Source: Mycolicibacterium thermoresistibile (GTDB lineage Bacteria; Actinomycetota; Actinomycetes; Mycobacteriales; Mycobacteriaceae). Taken from it: a stretch of 64,000 nt of DNA. The translations under genes and the position numbers were made by a program. The stretch lies in NCBI RefSeq assembly GCF_900187065.1, contig NZ_LT906483.1:1798001-1862000 (forward strand), given 5' to 3'. Shown here piece by piece: positions 8,719 through 19,993 of this stretch. The notes below the pieces were generated by a model that had not been told where the DNA came from, ran no database searches, and saw only the letters and a list, made by a program, of their open reading frames with translations. Positions within the stretch are counted from its first letter, which is position 1, and each line of letters opens with the position of its first letter.

Positions 8719-10488
8719 GTGATCACCCGAATGTCCGAGCTCTTCCTGCGCACACTGCGTGACGACCCGGCTGACGCCGAGGTGCCCAGCCACAAGCTGC
8801 TGATCCGGGCAGGCTATATCCGCCCGGTCGGACCGGGGTTGTACAGCTGGCTGCCGCTCGGATTGCGCGTCCTGCGCAACATCGAGGAGATCGTGCGGCA
8901 GGAGATGGTCGCGATCGGCGGGCAGGAGATCCTGTTCCCGGCCCTGTTGCCACGCGGACCGTATGAGACGACGAACCGGTGGAGCGAGTACGGCGACACC
9001 CTGTTCCGGCTCAAGGACCGCCGCGACAACGACTATCTGCTGGGGCCGACGCACGAGGAACTCTTCACCCTGACGGTGAAGGGCGAGTACAGCTCCTACA
9101 AGGACTTCCCGCTGCTGCTGTTCCAGATCCAGACCAAGTACCGCGACGAGGCCCGGCCCCGGGCCGGCATCCTGCGGGGCCGTGAGTTCGTCATGAAGGA
9201 CTCGTACTCCTTCGACGTCGACGACGCCGGCCTGAAGGCCGTCTACCAGGCCCACCGAGACGCCTACCAGCGGATTTTCGACCGGCTGGGGGTGCGTTAC
9301 GTCATCGTCTCGGCGGTGTCGGGGGCGATGGGCGGCAGCGCGTCGGAGGAGTTCCTCGCCGAGAGCGAGGTCGGCGAGGACACCTTCGTGCGGTGCCCGG
9401 AGTCCGGATACGCGGCCAACGTCGAGGCGGTGGTGACGCCGGCGCCCGAGCCCCGGCCGATCGACGGGCTGCCCGAACCCAAGGTGTACGACACCCCCGA
9501 CACGGCCACCATCGCCACGCTGGTGGACTGGGCCAACCGCGCCGACCTGCCGGGCTTCGAGGGCCGGGAGGTCACCGCCGCCGACACGCTGAAGAACGTC
9601 GTGCTCAAGGTGCGGGAACCCGGCGGTGACTGGGAACTGCTGGCCATCGGGCTGCCCGGGGACCGGGAGGTCGACGACAAGCGGCTCGGCGCCGCGCTCG
9701 ATCCCGCCGAGTACGAATTCCTCGACGACGCCGACTTCGCCCGCCACCCGTTCCTGGCCAAGGGGTATATCGGGCCGAAGGCGTTGCAGGCCAACGGTGT
9801 CCGCTACCTCGTCGATCCGCGGGTGGTGACCGGGACATCCTGGATCACCGGCGCCGACGAACCCGGCAGGCATGTGGTCGGCCTGGTCGCCGGCCGCGAT
9901 TTCACCCCGGACGGCACCATCGAGGCCGCCGAGGTCCGCGACGGTGACCCGTCCCCGGACGGTGCGGGCACGCTGGTCAGCGCGCGCGGCATCGAGATCG
10001 GCCACATCTTCCAGCTGGGCCGCAAGTACACCGACGCGTTCAACGTCGATGTGCTCGGCGAGGACGGCAAACCGGTGCGGCTGACCATGGGGTCCTACGG
10101 CATCGGGGTGTCCCGGCTGGTCGCGGTGATCGCCGAACAGCACCACGACGAGTTGGGGCTGCGCTGGCCGTCGTCGGTGGCGCCGTTCGATGTGCACGTC
10201 GTGATCGCCAACAAGGACAGCGCGGCCCGCGCCGGCGCCGAACAGCTGGCCGCCGACCTGGACCGGTTGGGGCTGCAGGTGCTGCTCGACGACCGGACCG
10301 CCTCGCCGGGCGTGAAGTTCAAGGACGCCGAACTGCTGGGCATGCCGTGGATCGTGGTGGTCGGGCGCGGCTGGGCCAACGGGGTGGTGGAGGTCCGCAA
10401 CCGGTTCACCGGCGAGACCCGGGAGGTCGCGGTGGCCGACCGGTCCGGTGATGCCGCCGCCGAGATCGGCGATCTGGTGCGCGCCTGA
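8719..10488 (+). CDS. proS: prolyl-tRNA synthetase (bacterial type with editing insertion)
   Basis: Charges tRNA-Pro. The 589-residue class II synthetase shows the N-terminal catalytic core ([24 protein letters not shown]; motif 2 region [23 protein letters not shown]), then the bacterial INS editing domain (about residues 220-400) that hydrolyses Ala-tRNA-Pro. Motif 3 ([20 protein letters not shown]) and the C-terminal anticodon-binding domain ([24 protein letters not shown]) follow. GTG at 8719 is favoured over ATG at 8731 because [10 protein letters not shown] is the N-terminus I recall for the M. tuberculosis enzyme and a -10 fits it. Confidence 0.96.
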   Translation: MITRMSELFLRTLRDDPADAEVPSHKLLIRAGYIRPVGPGLYSWLPLGLRVLRNIEEIVRQEMVAIGGQEILFPALLPRGPYETTNRWSEYGDTLFRLKDRRDNDYLLGPTHEELFTLTVKGEYSSYKDFPLLLFQIQTKYRDEARPRAGILRGREFVMKDSYSFDVDDAGLKAVYQAHRDAYQRIFDRLGVRYVIVSAVSGAMGGSASEEFLAESEVGEDTFVRCPESGYAANVEAVVTPAPEPRPIDGLPEPKVYDTPDTATIATLVDWANRADLPGFEGREVTAADTLKNVVLKVREPGGDWELLAIGLPGDREVDDKRLGAALDPAEYEFLDDADFARHPFLAKGYIGPKALQANGVRYLVDPRVVTGTSWITGADEPGRHVVGLVAGRDFTPDGTIEAAEVRDGDPSPDGAGTLVSARGIEIGHIFQLGRKYTDAFNVDVLGEDGKPVRLTMGSYGIGVSRLVAVIAEQHHDELGLRWPSSVAPFDVHVVIANKDSAARAGAEQLAADLDRLGLQVLLDDRTASPGVKFKDAELLGMPWIVVVGRGWANGVVEVRNRFTGETREVAVADRSGDAAAEIGDLVRA

Positions 10489-10517
10489 CCGTGTCGGCGC
10501 GGTGGTTCGGCCCCCAG

Positions 10518-11075
10518 CTACTCGTTGCCGCCCGGGAACGCGGTGGTGACCGGCCACTGGTCCAGCGCCTGCCGCCACCGCGCGGCCAGCACCGCGCACC
10601 GGGTCAGCGCCTCCACCGCGAACGCCCGGTCGGCGGTGTCGGTGGCCTGTTCGAGCACCGCCCGCCAGGCCCGCGCGGCGTCGGACTCCATCCGCACCGC
10701 CAACTCCAGGGCGGCCTCGGGGCTGTCCACGTCGATCGGCACCTGGTAGCCGGGTGCGGGGAGCGGGACCGCGGCCGACCGGTCCTCGAGCAGGGCGATC
10801 GCCGCTTCCCGGCGCTGCCGGTGCTCGGCCATCGCCTCGGCCACCAGATAGTTGATCTCGGGCGCCGACCGCGCCGACACCAACCCGTAGCCGTAGATGA
10901 TGCCGTGCAGGGTGGCCACCGCGTCGAACAGCGCACCGTCGGCGGGGTCGGCCGGCCGGTCCGGATCGACGCTGGGTCCCGCGAGACCGGACGTGGTGGG
11001 AGCGGTGGTGGTCGACCCGGGCGCGATGGGCCCGGGCGTGGTGGGGCCGGGTGTGGTGGGGCCGGGTGTGGTCAT
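10518..11075 (-). CDS. ferritin-like DUF4439 protein
   Basis: An Ala-rich helical protein of 185 residues. Residues from about 45 on (DGALFDAVATLHGIIYGYGLVSARSAPEINYLVAEAMAEHRQRRE) have the four-helix, ferritin-like pattern of DUF4439; function is unknown. The N-terminus carries tandem copies of TTPGP encoded by a 15-base repeat. The ATG at 11075 overlaps the stop of the upstream lipoprotein gene (ATGA) and has GGAG 8 bases before it, so the two genes are translationally coupled. It is convergent with proS. The pair corresponds in position to Rv2844/Rv2843 of M. tuberculosis. Confidence 0.78.
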   Translation of the reverse strand: MTTPGPTTPGPTTPGPIAPGSTTTAPTTSGLAGPSVDPDRPADPADGALFDAVATLHGIIYGYGLVSARSAPEINYLVAEAMAEHRQRREAAIALLEDRSAAVPLPAPGYQVPIDVDSPEAALELAVRMESDAARAWRAVLEQATDTADRAFAVEALTRCAVLAARWRQALDQWPVTTAFPGGNE

Positions 11076-11638
11076 GATGTCTGCTCCGGTGCGCCGAGGA
11101 CCACCACGGCCGCCGCGGTGCACGCCGCCGCGATCGATCCGAGCAGCCCGGCACGGTATCCGGACAGCTCGGCGGCCAGCCGCGCCGCCGACTCGGCGGA
11201 CCGTTGCAGCGCCCCGGCGACCTCGGTGGCGTCGGGTGGCCGCCTGCGCTCGGCGGTGCGGGGCCCGGTCCCCGGCCTCGACGGCTGCGCCGTCCCCGGG
11301 CCCGGGGTGGCCGCCGGGGTGGCCGTCGAGGTGGCCGCCGCCTCCGGCCCGATCATCCGCACGATCTCATCGGACAGCGCGTCGGCGTGCGCGGCGCGCT
11401 CGGCCGCGATGGTGTGCAGCGGCCGGCGCTGCTCGGGTGGAGCCGCGTCGGCCGCATCGGCGGCCAGCCGGCTGTCGGCGCGGGCCCGGTGCAACTGATC
11501 GATCACCTCATCGATCTCGGGTGGCGGGGGAGGTGAACCACAGGCGGTGGCGGACGCGCCCAGCAGGGCCAGCGCCGCGGTCCCCACCAACAGACGTCGT
11601 CTGCTGACCATCAGCGGAGCGCTCGGCACGGGCAACAT
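11072..11638 (-). CDS. Tat-exported lipoprotein of unknown function
   Basis: The N-terminus has a twin-arginine signal ([16 protein letters not shown]) ending in a lipobox with the modified cysteine in ASATACGS, so the mature protein should be a cell-envelope lipoprotein. The rest is Ala-rich with two helical parts around a Pro/Thr-rich linker, and a hydrophobic segment near the C-terminus ([19 protein letters not shown]). The start is uncertain: ATG at 11638 (188 residues) is used; ATG at 11611 and GTG at 11686 are alternatives and none has a clear Shine-Dalgarno. It is coupled to the ferritin-like gene and divergent from rimP. Confidence 0.7.
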   Translation of the reverse strand: MLPVPSAPLMVSRRRLLVGTAALALLGASATACGSPPPPPEIDEVIDQLHRARADSRLAADAADAAPPEQRRPLHTIAAERAAHADALSDEIVRMIGPEAAATSTATPAATPGPGTAQPSRPGTGPRTAERRRPPDATEVAGALQRSAESAARLAAELSGYRAGLLGSIAAACTAAAVVVLGAPEQTS

Positions 11639-11692
11639 CCTGCCATCACCGGTCCGGCCCCCGGTTTCAGGCGTGCCCACTGTCACCTGGCG

Positions 11693-11698
11693 TATCGT
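11693..11698 (+). promoter_or_regulatory. candidate -10 for the rimP-nusA operon
   Basis: TATCGT lies 75 bases before the rimP start. The implied leader of about 70 bases holds a 7-bp inverted repeat, GGTGCAC (11714-11720) and GTGCACC (11727-11733), which could form a hairpin. Confidence 0.4.
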
Positions 11699-11773
11699 GG
11701 GAAGGCGCTATGCGGTGCACAGTCGGGTGCACCCAGGGAAGGCGTGTGGACAATTCAAGATGAGGAGCTCGCC

Positions 11774-12358
11774 GTGGCACCGGACCCGAAGCGGCGGTCT
11801 GCGCGGTTACCGTCGAAGCAGCAGGTGATCGAGCTGCTCGGGGGTGAGTTCGCGCGTGCCGGCTACGACGTGGAGGACGTCGTGATCCACGCCGACGCGC
11901 GCCCGCCACGCATCATCGTGGTCGCGGACAGCGACGACGGCCCCGACCTGGATGCCATCGCCGAGCTGTCGCGGCTCGCCTCCGAACTGCTCGACCGCAT
12001 CGACCCGGATCCGGGCGGGGGCGCCCGGTATCTCCTGGAGGTGACCACGCCCGGAGTGGACCGGCCGTTGGTGCACGCGAAGCACTATCGACGCGCCCGG
12101 GGCCGCAAGGTCGAGGTGACGTTGACGGACGGGTCGCGGCTGACCGGCCGGCTCGGGGAGTTGGTCGACGACACGGTGCGGCTCGTCGTGCAGGAGGGCG
12201 GCCGGAGCAGGGACGCGAAGGGCGGCCGGGGCCGGTACGCGGTGCGCGAACTTCCGCTGAGCGGCATCGCCAAGGCCGTCGTACAGGTGGAGTTCTCGCC
12301 TCCGGATCGGCGCGAGCTGGAGCTGGCGGGTCAGTCTTCGAAGGAGGGCGGGGCATGA
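11774..12358 (+). CDS. rimP: ribosome maturation factor RimP
   Basis: Assists maturation of the 30S subunit. The 194-residue protein has the RimP N domain ([38 protein letters not shown]) and an SH3-like C domain ([21 protein letters not shown]). GTG at 11774 has GAGGAG about 7 bases upstream; the upstream start at 11744 would add a non-conserved extension. The stop overlaps the nusA ATG (ATGA), the usual rimP-nusA-ylxR-infB order. Confidence 0.94.
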   Translation: MAPDPKRRSARLPSKQQVIELLGGEFARAGYDVEDVVIHADARPPRIIVVADSDDGPDLDAIAELSRLASELLDRIDPDPGGGARYLLEVTTPGVDRPLVHAKHYRRARGRKVEVTLTDGSRLTGRLGELVDDTVRLVVQEGGRSRDAKGGRGRYAVRELPLSGIAKAVVQVEFSPPDRRELELAGQSSKEGGA

Positions 12359-13398
12359 ACATCGACATGGCGGCGTTGCACGCCATCGAGGTCGACCGGG
12401 GTATCCCGGTCGACGAACTGCTCGAGACGATCAAGTCGGCGCTGCTGACCGCCTACCGCCACACCGAAGGCCACGAGCCGGACGCCCGCATCGAGATCGA
12501 CCGCAGGACCGGCGCGGTGCAGGTCATCGCCCGGCAGACGGACGCCGACGGCAACGTCATCCACGAATGGGATGACACACCCGAGGGTTTCGGCCGGATC
12601 GCGGCCACCACCGCCCGTCAGGTCATGCTGCAGCGGTTCCGCGATGCGGAGAACGAGCGCATCTACGGCGAGTTCTCCGCCCGCGAGGGCGACATCGTCG
12701 CCGGCGTGGTGCAGCGGGACGCCCGGGAGAACGCCCGTGGCAACGTGGTGGTGCGACTCGGCACCGAGACCAAGGGGTCCGACGGCACCATCCGGCCCGC
12801 CGAACAGGTGCCCGGCGAGTCCTATCAGCACGGCGACCGGCTGCGCTGCTACGTGATCGGGGTGACCCGCGGGTTGCGCGAACCCCGCATCGAGCTGTCC
12901 CGCACCCACCCGAACCTGGTCCGCAAGCTGTTCGCGCTGGAGGTGCCGGAGATCGCCGAGGGCTCGGTGGAGATCGTGGCGGTGGCCCGGGAGGCCGGGC
13001 ACCGGTCCAAGATCGCGGTCCGGTCGAAGGTGCCCGGGCTCAACGCCAAGGGCGCCTGCATCGGCCCGATGGGTCAGCGGGTGCGCAACGTGATGAGCGA
13101 ACTGTCCGGCGAGAAGATCGACATCATCGACTGGGACGAGGACCCGGCGAAGTTCGTGGCCAATGCGCTGTCACCGGCCAAGGTGGTGTCGGTGTCGATC
13201 ATCGACGAGGCGGCCCGGGCCGCCCGGGTGGTGGTGCCCGACTTCCAGCTGTCGCTGGCGATCGGCAAGGAGGGGCAGAACGCCCGGCTGGCCGCCCGGC
13301 TCACCGGCTGGCGCATCGACATCCGCAGCGATGCCGCACCCGGCGACACGCCGGAGCCGAACCCGGGCGCGGCCCGCGGCGCGGTGCACGAGAGCTAG
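12355..13398 (+). CDS. nusA: transcription termination/antitermination factor NusA
   Basis: RNA-polymerase-binding factor that controls pausing, termination and rRNA antitermination. Its 347 residues comprise the N-terminal polymerase-binding domain, an S1 domain (about residues 105-185) and tandem KH domains ([28 protein letters not shown] and [23 protein letters not shown]). As in other mycobacteria there are no C-terminal acidic repeats. It is translationally coupled to rimP through a 4-base overlap. Confidence 0.97.
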   Translation: MNIDMAALHAIEVDRGIPVDELLETIKSALLTAYRHTEGHEPDARIEIDRRTGAVQVIARQTDADGNVIHEWDDTPEGFGRIAATTARQVMLQRFRDAENERIYGEFSAREGDIVAGVVQRDARENARGNVVVRLGTETKGSDGTIRPAEQVPGESYQHGDRLRCYVIGVTRGLREPRIELSRTHPNLVRKLFALEVPEIAEGSVEIVAVAREAGHRSKIAVRSKVPGLNAKGACIGPMGQRVRNVMSELSGEKIDIIDWDEDPAKFVANALSPAKVVSVSIIDEAARAARVVVPDFQLSLAIGKEGQNARLAARLTGWRIDIRSDAAPGDTPEPNPGAARGAVHES

Positions 13399-13504
13399 CC
13401 GGTTGGAGCGCGTCTTGGGATACGGCTGGGGGCACGGTTCGGGATACCGCATCGGTGCAGGACACCCGCTCGGCAGCCGTTTCATTTCGACCGGCCCCTG
13501 GCGG

Positions 13505-13510
13505 TAGACT
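13505..13510 (+). promoter_or_regulatory. -10 element of ylxR, leaderless type
   Basis: TAGACT ends 5 bases before the GTG at 13516. It would give infB and ylxR a transcript independent of the rimP-nusA promoter. Confidence 0.5.
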
Positions 13511-13515
13511 CGGCC

Positions 13516-13851
13516 GTGATCCAGCGTGAGAAGTCGGCTGCTGTGCATCGAAGCCCGGACGGACCGGTGCGGACGTGCATCGGATGCCGACAGCGAGAGT
13601 TGGCCGTCGGACTGTCTCGAATGGTCGCTGTGGTCGACGGGAACGGCGGATACGCCGTAGTCGTTGACAGAACAGGTAACCTGCCGGGGCGGGGTGCGTG
13701 GCTGCACCCCAACGAGCAGTGCCTGGAGGCTGCGCGTCGACGACGAGCTTTCGCCCGAGCGCTGCGGATCCCCGGTTCACCGGACATAACCGCGGTGATC
13801 GAGCACGTCGCTGCGGCGACTGGTTCGCCACCCGGCGAGAAGGACAGGTAG
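13516..13851 (+). CDS. ylxR: YlxR family RNA-binding protein (DUF448)
   Basis: Small basic protein (111 residues) between nusA and infB. The family signature GPVRTCIGCRQRE and the central GRGAWLHPNEQCLEAARRRRAFARAL are clear. YlxR proteins bind RNA and are reported in other bacteria to act on RNase P or as nucleoid factors; the role here is not shown by sequence. It has a leaderless-type GTG start with no Shine-Dalgarno. Confidence 0.88.
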   Translation: MIQREKSAAVHRSPDGPVRTCIGCRQRELAVGLSRMVAVVDGNGGYAVVVDRTGNLPGRGAWLHPNEQCLEAARRRRAFARALRIPGSPDITAVIEHVAAATGSPPGEKDR

Positions 13852-13951
13852 CGAAGAACATGAGCACACCGTGAAGTCCCGATGACCATGTGTCATAGCT
13901 AACCCGAGGCGCGGCGCCTACCACCGCTGACGCCTCTAGACAGGAGATGTA

Positions 13952-16660
13952 GTGGCAAAGGCTCGCGTACACGAGTTGGCAAAGGAACTCGGTGTCACCA
14001 GCAAGGAACTGCTGGCGACCCTGAAGGAGCAGGGCGAGTTCGTCAAATCGGCGTCCTCCACGGTGGAGGCCCCGGTCGCGCGTAGGTTGCGCGAAACCTA
14101 CGGCGCGAAACCCACCCCGGACAAGAAGACCGCCGCCAAGGGTGCAGCGAAGGGTCCCGACAAGGGTGTGGCCAAGGCCGCGCCGGCGGCCCCCGCGAAG
14201 GCGGCCACCCCTGGGCCGAGTCCGGCGGCAGCGGCGAAGGCGGCCGCGCCGAAACCGGCGCCCCCGACCCCCGGCCCCGCGCCCAAACCGGCCGCGCCGG
14301 CACAACCTGCCGCGTCGGCCCAGCCCCCGGCTGCGGAGTCGGCGCCCGCGGCGCCGCCCCGGCCGACCCCTGGCCCGCGCCCGGGTCCGACACCCGGAGC
14401 GCCCAAGCCGGCGCCGCGCACCCCGCGGGTCGGTAACAATCCGTTCTCCACGTCGCAGCCGGCCGACCGGCCGATCCCGCGCCCGGGGCCCCGTCCCGGG
14501 CCGCGGCCGGGCGCCGCGCCGCGTCCCGGCGTGACGCCGGGCAACATGCCGCCGCGGCCGGGTATTCCGCGGCCGGGCCAGATCCCGCGTCCCGGGCCCC
14601 GTCCGGGCGCCGGTGGCCGGGGTGGACCCGGTGGCGGTGGCCGCCCGGGTGGCGGCGGTGGTGGTTACCGCGGTGGCGGTGCGCCGCCCGCCGGCGGGTT
14701 CCGCGGTCGTCCCGGCGGCGGTCGCCCCGGACAGCGCGGCGGCGCGGCGGGTGCGTTCGGCCGTCCCGGTGGCGCGCCGAAGCGTGGCCGCAAGTCGAAA
14801 CGGCAGAAGCGGCAAGAGTACGACTCGATGCAGGCGCCGGTCGTCGGCGGCGTGCGGTTGCCCAAGGGCAACGGTGAGACCATCCGGTTGGCCCGCGGTG
14901 CGTCGCTGGCCGATTTCGCCGAGAAGATCGACGCCAACCCGGCGGCGCTGGTGCAGGCGCTGTTCCACCTCGGTGAGATGGTGACCGCCACCCAGTCCGT
15001 CAGCGACGACATCCTCGAACTGCTCGGCAGCGAGATGAACTACAAGGTTCAGGTCGTCAGCCCCGAGGACGAGGACCGCGAACTGCTCGAATCCTTCGAC
15101 CTCAGCTACGGCGAGGACGAGGGCGACGAGACCGACCTGGTGAGCCGTCCGCCGGTGGTGACCGTGATGGGTCACGTCGACCACGGTAAGACCCGGTTGC
15201 TCGACACCATCCGGAAGGCGAACGTCGGCGAGGGTGAGGCCGGTGGCATCACCCAGCACATCGGCGCCTACCAGGTCACCGTGGAGCACGAGGGTCAGGA
15301 ACGGCCGATCACCTTCATCGACACCCCGGGTCACGAGGCGTTCACCGCGATGCGTGCCCGTGGTGCGCAGGCCACCGACATCGCGATCCTGGTGGTCGCG
15401 GCCGACGACGGTGTGATGCCGCAGACGGTGGAGGCGATCAACCACGCGCAGGCCGCCGACGTGCCGATCGTGGTGGCGGTCAACAAGATCGACAAGGAGG
15501 GCGCCGACCCGGCCAAGATCCGCGGTCAGCTCACCGAGTACGGCCTGGTGCCCGAGGAGTACGGCGGCGACACCATGTTCGTCGACATCTCCGCCAAGCA
15601 GGGCACCAACATCGACCAGCTGCTCGAGGCGGTGCTGCTCACCGCCGACGCCGCCCTGGACCTGCGGGCCAACCCGAACATGGAGGCCCAGGGTGTGGCG
15701 ATCGAGGCGCACCTGGACCGTGGTCGCGGTCCGGTGGCCACCGTGCTGGTGCAGCGCGGCACGCTGCGGGTGGGCGACTCGATCGTGGCCGGCGACGCCT
15801 ACGGCCGGGTGCGCCGCATGGTCGACGAGCACGGCGAGGACGTCGAGGAGGCGGGCCCGTCGCGGCCGGTGCAGGTCCTGGGCTTCACCTCGGTGCCCGG
15901 TGCCGGTGACAACTTCCTGGTCGTCGACGAGGACCGCATCGCCCGGCAGATCGCCGACCGGCGCAGTGCGCGCAAGCGCAACGCGATGGCGGCGCGCAGC
16001 CGCAAGCGGATCAGCCTGGAGGACCTGGACTCGGCGCTGAAGGAAACCAGTCAGCTGAACCTGATCCTCAAGGGCGACAACGCCGGTACGGTCGAAGCCC
16101 TCGAGGAGGCCCTGATGGGCATCGAGGTGGACGACGAGGTGCAGCTGCGCGTCATCGACCGCGGTGTCGGTGGCATCACCGAGACCAACGTCAACCTGGC
16201 GTCGGCGTCGGACGCGATCATCCTCGGGTTCAACGTGCGTGCCGAGGGCAAGGCGACCGAGCTGGCCAACCGCGAGGGCGTGGAGATCCGCTACTACTCG
16301 GTGATCTACCAGGCCATCGAGGACATCGAGAAGGCCCTCAAGGGTATGCTCAAGCCGGTCTACGAGGAACGCCAGCTGGGCCGTGCCGAGGTGCGGGCGC
16401 TGTTCCGGTCGTCGAAGGTCGGGGTCATCGCCGGGTGCATGGTGCAGTCCGGGGTCATCCGGCGGAACGCCAAGGTGCGGTTGCTGCGCGACAACGTCGT
16501 GGTCGCCGAGAACCTCACGGTGCAGTCGCTGCGCCGCGAGAAGGACGACGTCACCGAGGTCCGCGAGGGCTTCGAATGTGGTCTCACCCTCGGCTACTCC
16601 GATCTGCGCGAGGGCGACGTCATCGAGGCGTACGAGCTGGTCGAGAAGGAACGCGACTGA
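13952..16660 (+). CDS. infB: translation initiation factor IF-2
   Basis: GTPase that places initiator tRNA on the ribosome. The 902-residue protein starts with the IF2-N motif ([20 protein letters not shown]), followed by a long disordered Ala/Pro/Lys then Gly/Arg/Pro-rich region (about residues 50-290). The second IF2-N copy, the G domain (G1 GHVDHGKT near 407, G3 DTPGHEAF, G4 NKID) and the C-terminal beta-barrel and fMet-tRNA domains come next. GTG at 13952 has AGGAGA at proper spacing. The very GC-rich linker has strong antisense open frames, which are not genes. Confidence 0.97.
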   Translation: MAKARVHELAKELGVTSKELLATLKEQGEFVKSASSTVEAPVARRLRETYGAKPTPDKKTAAKGAAKGPDKGVAKAAPAAPAKAATPGPSPAAAAKAAAPKPAPPTPGPAPKPAAPAQPAASAQPPAAESAPAAPPRPTPGPRPGPTPGAPKPAPRTPRVGNNPFSTSQPADRPIPRPGPRPGPRPGAAPRPGVTPGNMPPRPGIPRPGQIPRPGPRPGAGGRGGPGGGGRPGGGGGGYRGGGAPPAGGFRGRPGGGRPGQRGGAAGAFGRPGGAPKRGRKSKRQKRQEYDSMQAPVVGGVRLPKGNGETIRLARGASLADFAEKIDANPAALVQALFHLGEMVTATQSVSDDILELLGSEMNYKVQVVSPEDEDRELLESFDLSYGEDEGDETDLVSRPPVVTVMGHVDHGKTRLLDTIRKANVGEGEAGGITQHIGAYQVTVEHEGQERPITFIDTPGHEAFTAMRARGAQATDIAILVVAADDGVMPQTVEAINHAQAADVPIVVAVNKIDKEGADPAKIRGQLTEYGLVPEEYGGDTMFVDISAKQGTNIDQLLEAVLLTADAALDLRANPNMEAQGVAIEAHLDRGRGPVATVLVQRGTLRVGDSIVAGDAYGRVRRMVDEHGEDVEEAGPSRPVQVLGFTSVPGAGDNFLVVDEDRIARQIADRRSARKRNAMAARSRKRISLEDLDSALKETSQLNLILKGDNAGTVEALEEALMGIEVDDEVQLRVIDRGVGGITETNVNLASASDAIILGFNVRAEGKATELANREGVEIRYYSVIYQAIEDIEKALKGMLKPVYEERQLGRAEVRALFRSSKVGVIAGCMVQSGVIRRNAKVRLLRDNVVVAENLTVQSLRREKDDVTEVREGFECGLTLGYSDLREGDVIEAYELVEKERD

Positions 16661-16693
16661 CCATGGCCGACAAGCGCTTGCGCGAGGAGAACC

Positions 16694-18179
<1,486 letters not shown>

Positions 18180-18228
18180 CCCGTCGACGAGATCCGCGAG
18201 GACATCCGGAGAAGATGGAGCCGTCGGT

Positions 18229-19563
18229 TTGACCGAACCGGAAGCCGACCTGCCGGTCACCCCTGCGTCCGCACGCCGGATCTTCGGCCTGGCCCTGCCC
18301 GCGCTCGGGGTGCTCGCCGCCGAACCCCTCTATCTGTTGTTCGACGTCGCGATCGTGGGTCGGCTCGGTGCGCTGAGCCTGGCCGGCCTGGCGATCGGCG
18401 GGCTGGTGTTGGCGGTGGTCAGCACCCAGCTGACGTTTTTGTCCTACGGCACCACCGCCCGGTCGGCGCGGCAGTACGGCGCCGGCGACCGCGCCGCCGC
18501 GGTCGGTGAGGGCGTGCAGGCCACCTGGCTCGCCCTGGGTCTCGGGACGGTGATCGTGCTCATCGTCCAATCGGTCGCGGTGCCGCTGGTGTCGGTGATC
18601 TCCGGCGATGCCGCCATCACCGCCGAGGCGGTGCCGTGGCTGCGGATCGCGATCCTGGGCGCTCCGGCCATCCTGGTGTCGCTGGCCGGCAACGGCTGGA
18701 TGCGCGGGGTGCAGAACACCGTGCGGCCGTTGCGGTACGTGGTGGCCGGGTTCGGCGTGTCGGCGCTGCTGTGTCCGCTGCTGGTGTACGGATGGCTGGG
18801 GCTGCCGCGGCTGGAGCTGGCCGGCTCGGCGGTGGCCAACGCGATCGGCCAATGGCTGGCTGCGCTGCTGTTCGTGCGGGCACTGGTCGTCGAACGGGTG
18901 CCACTGCGGATCCAGCCGCGGCTGATGCGGGCCCAACTGGTGATGGGACGTGATCTGTTGCTGCGCAGCATGGCCTTTCAGGCCTGCTTCATCTCCGCCG
19001 GTGCGGTCGCGGCCCGGTTCGGCGCCGCGGCGGTGGCCGCCCACCAGGTGGTGCTGCAGCTGTGGAACTTCCTGGCGCTGGTACTGGACTCGCTGGCCAT
19101 CGCCGCGCAATCGCTGGTCGGCGCCGCGTTGGGCGCCGGTCAACTGGGGCACGCCAGATCGGTGGCCTGGCGGGTGACGGTGTTCTCCACCGCGGCGGCC
19201 GCCGTGCTGGCCACCGTGTTCGCCGTCGGCGCCGACGTGTTCCCGATGGTGTTCACCGACGACCATGCGGTGCTCGACGAGATCGACGTGCCGTGGTGGT
19301 TCCTCGTCGCCCAATTACCGGTCGCCGGAGTGGTTTTCGCGCTCGACGGGGTGCTACTGGGTGCGGGTGACGCCAAGTTCATGCGCAACGCCACCCTGTT
19401 CAGCGCGTTGGTCGGTTTTCTGCCGTTGATCTGGTTGGCCCTGGCGTTCGGCTGTGGGCTGCTGGGCATCTGGTCGGGACTGAGCACCTTCATGGTGTTG
19501 CGGTTGGTGCTGGTGGGCTGGCGCGCGCTGTCCGGTCGCTGGCTCGTGCCGGGCACGGCCTAG
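18229..19563 (+). CDS. dinF: MATE family efflux transporter (DinF-like)
   Basis: Polytopic membrane protein of 444 residues with about 12 TM segments in two MATE repeats. Conserved parts include the first helix with LPALGVLAAEPLYLLFDVAIVGRLG and the second-half start GAVAARFGAAAVAAHQVVLQLWNFLALVLDSLAIAAQSLVGAALG. It likely exports cationic compounds against a Na+ or H+ gradient. The start is a rare TTG at 18229, chosen because the conserved sequence begins there and ATGGAG lies about 10 bases upstream. It lies 49 bases after nrnA. Its TAG stop is part of a CTAG palindrome. Confidence 0.88.
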   Translation: MTEPEADLPVTPASARRIFGLALPALGVLAAEPLYLLFDVAIVGRLGALSLAGLAIGGLVLAVVSTQLTFLSYGTTARSARQYGAGDRAAAVGEGVQATWLALGLGTVIVLIVQSVAVPLVSVISGDAAITAEAVPWLRIAILGAPAILVSLAGNGWMRGVQNTVRPLRYVVAGFGVSALLCPLLVYGWLGLPRLELAGSAVANAIGQWLAALLFVRALVVERVPLRIQPRLMRAQLVMGRDLLLRSMAFQACFISAGAVAARFGAAAVAAHQVVLQLWNFLALVLDSLAIAAQSLVGAALGAGQLGHARSVAWRVTVFSTAAAAVLATVFAVGADVFPMVFTDDHAVLDEIDVPWWFLVAQLPVAGVVFALDGVLLGAGDAKFMRNATLFSALVGFLPLIWLALAFGCGLLGIWSGLSTFMVLRLVLVGWRALSGRWLVPGTA

Positions 19564-19884
19564 CGCCGGATCCGGGCGACAGCCGAGGAATCGGTAGCGC
19601 TTCGGATACCGGGGCCGCTGGTGGTGCGGTCGGTCGGCCGACCCGGTGAACACCCGCAGCAGCGCCCGCTGCGGCCGCACCCGGCGGGCGGCCGGGGCGG
19701 CCGGGGTGGCCGCGGCCGCGGTGGCGAACAACATCTCCTGCTCGGTGACGAGCACCGGGGTGCACCCGGCGCACTGCTGGACGGTGTCGTCTCCGGCCGG
19801 CGCGAGGTCCGGAGGCGTTCCGGGAAGCAGGGTGCCGGGTGGTGGGGTGCCGGGTGGTGGGGTGGTAGTCGTGTCGTGTGCCAT
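19354..19884 (-). CDS. small protein of unknown function, probably frameshifted near its 3' end
   Basis: Starts at ATG 19884 with a very strong ribosome binding site (GGGAGGTGAT). The first part carries repeated PPPGT units, then CAGCTPVLVTEQEMLFATAAAA and the basic stretch RYPKRYRFL at about residue 100. The remaining 75 residues run antisense to the end of dinF and have the composition of a shadow frame. A shift of frame just after RYRFL would instead give SAVARIRR and a TAG at 19562-19560, shared with the dinF stop as CTAG. I therefore think the true gene ends at 19560 and has a small indel near 19580. Function unknown. Confidence 0.5.
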   Translation of the reverse strand: MAHDTTTTPPPGTPPPGTLLPGTPPDLAPAGDDTVQQCAGCTPVLVTEQEMLFATAAAATPAAPAARRVRPQRALLRVFTGSADRPHHQRPRYPKRYRFLGCRPDPALGRARHEPATGQRAPAHQHQPQHHEGAQSRPDAQQPTAERQGQPDQRQKTDQRAEQGGVAHELGVTRTQ

Positions 19885-19993
19885 CGCGATCACCTCCCGA
19901 ATCACGTCTTGACTGCATCCTGCGGTGCGGGCGGCGGTCCGATATCAGTGGTGCGGTACTGATATTCGCGGCTGCGCCGAACGCGATGATGGT

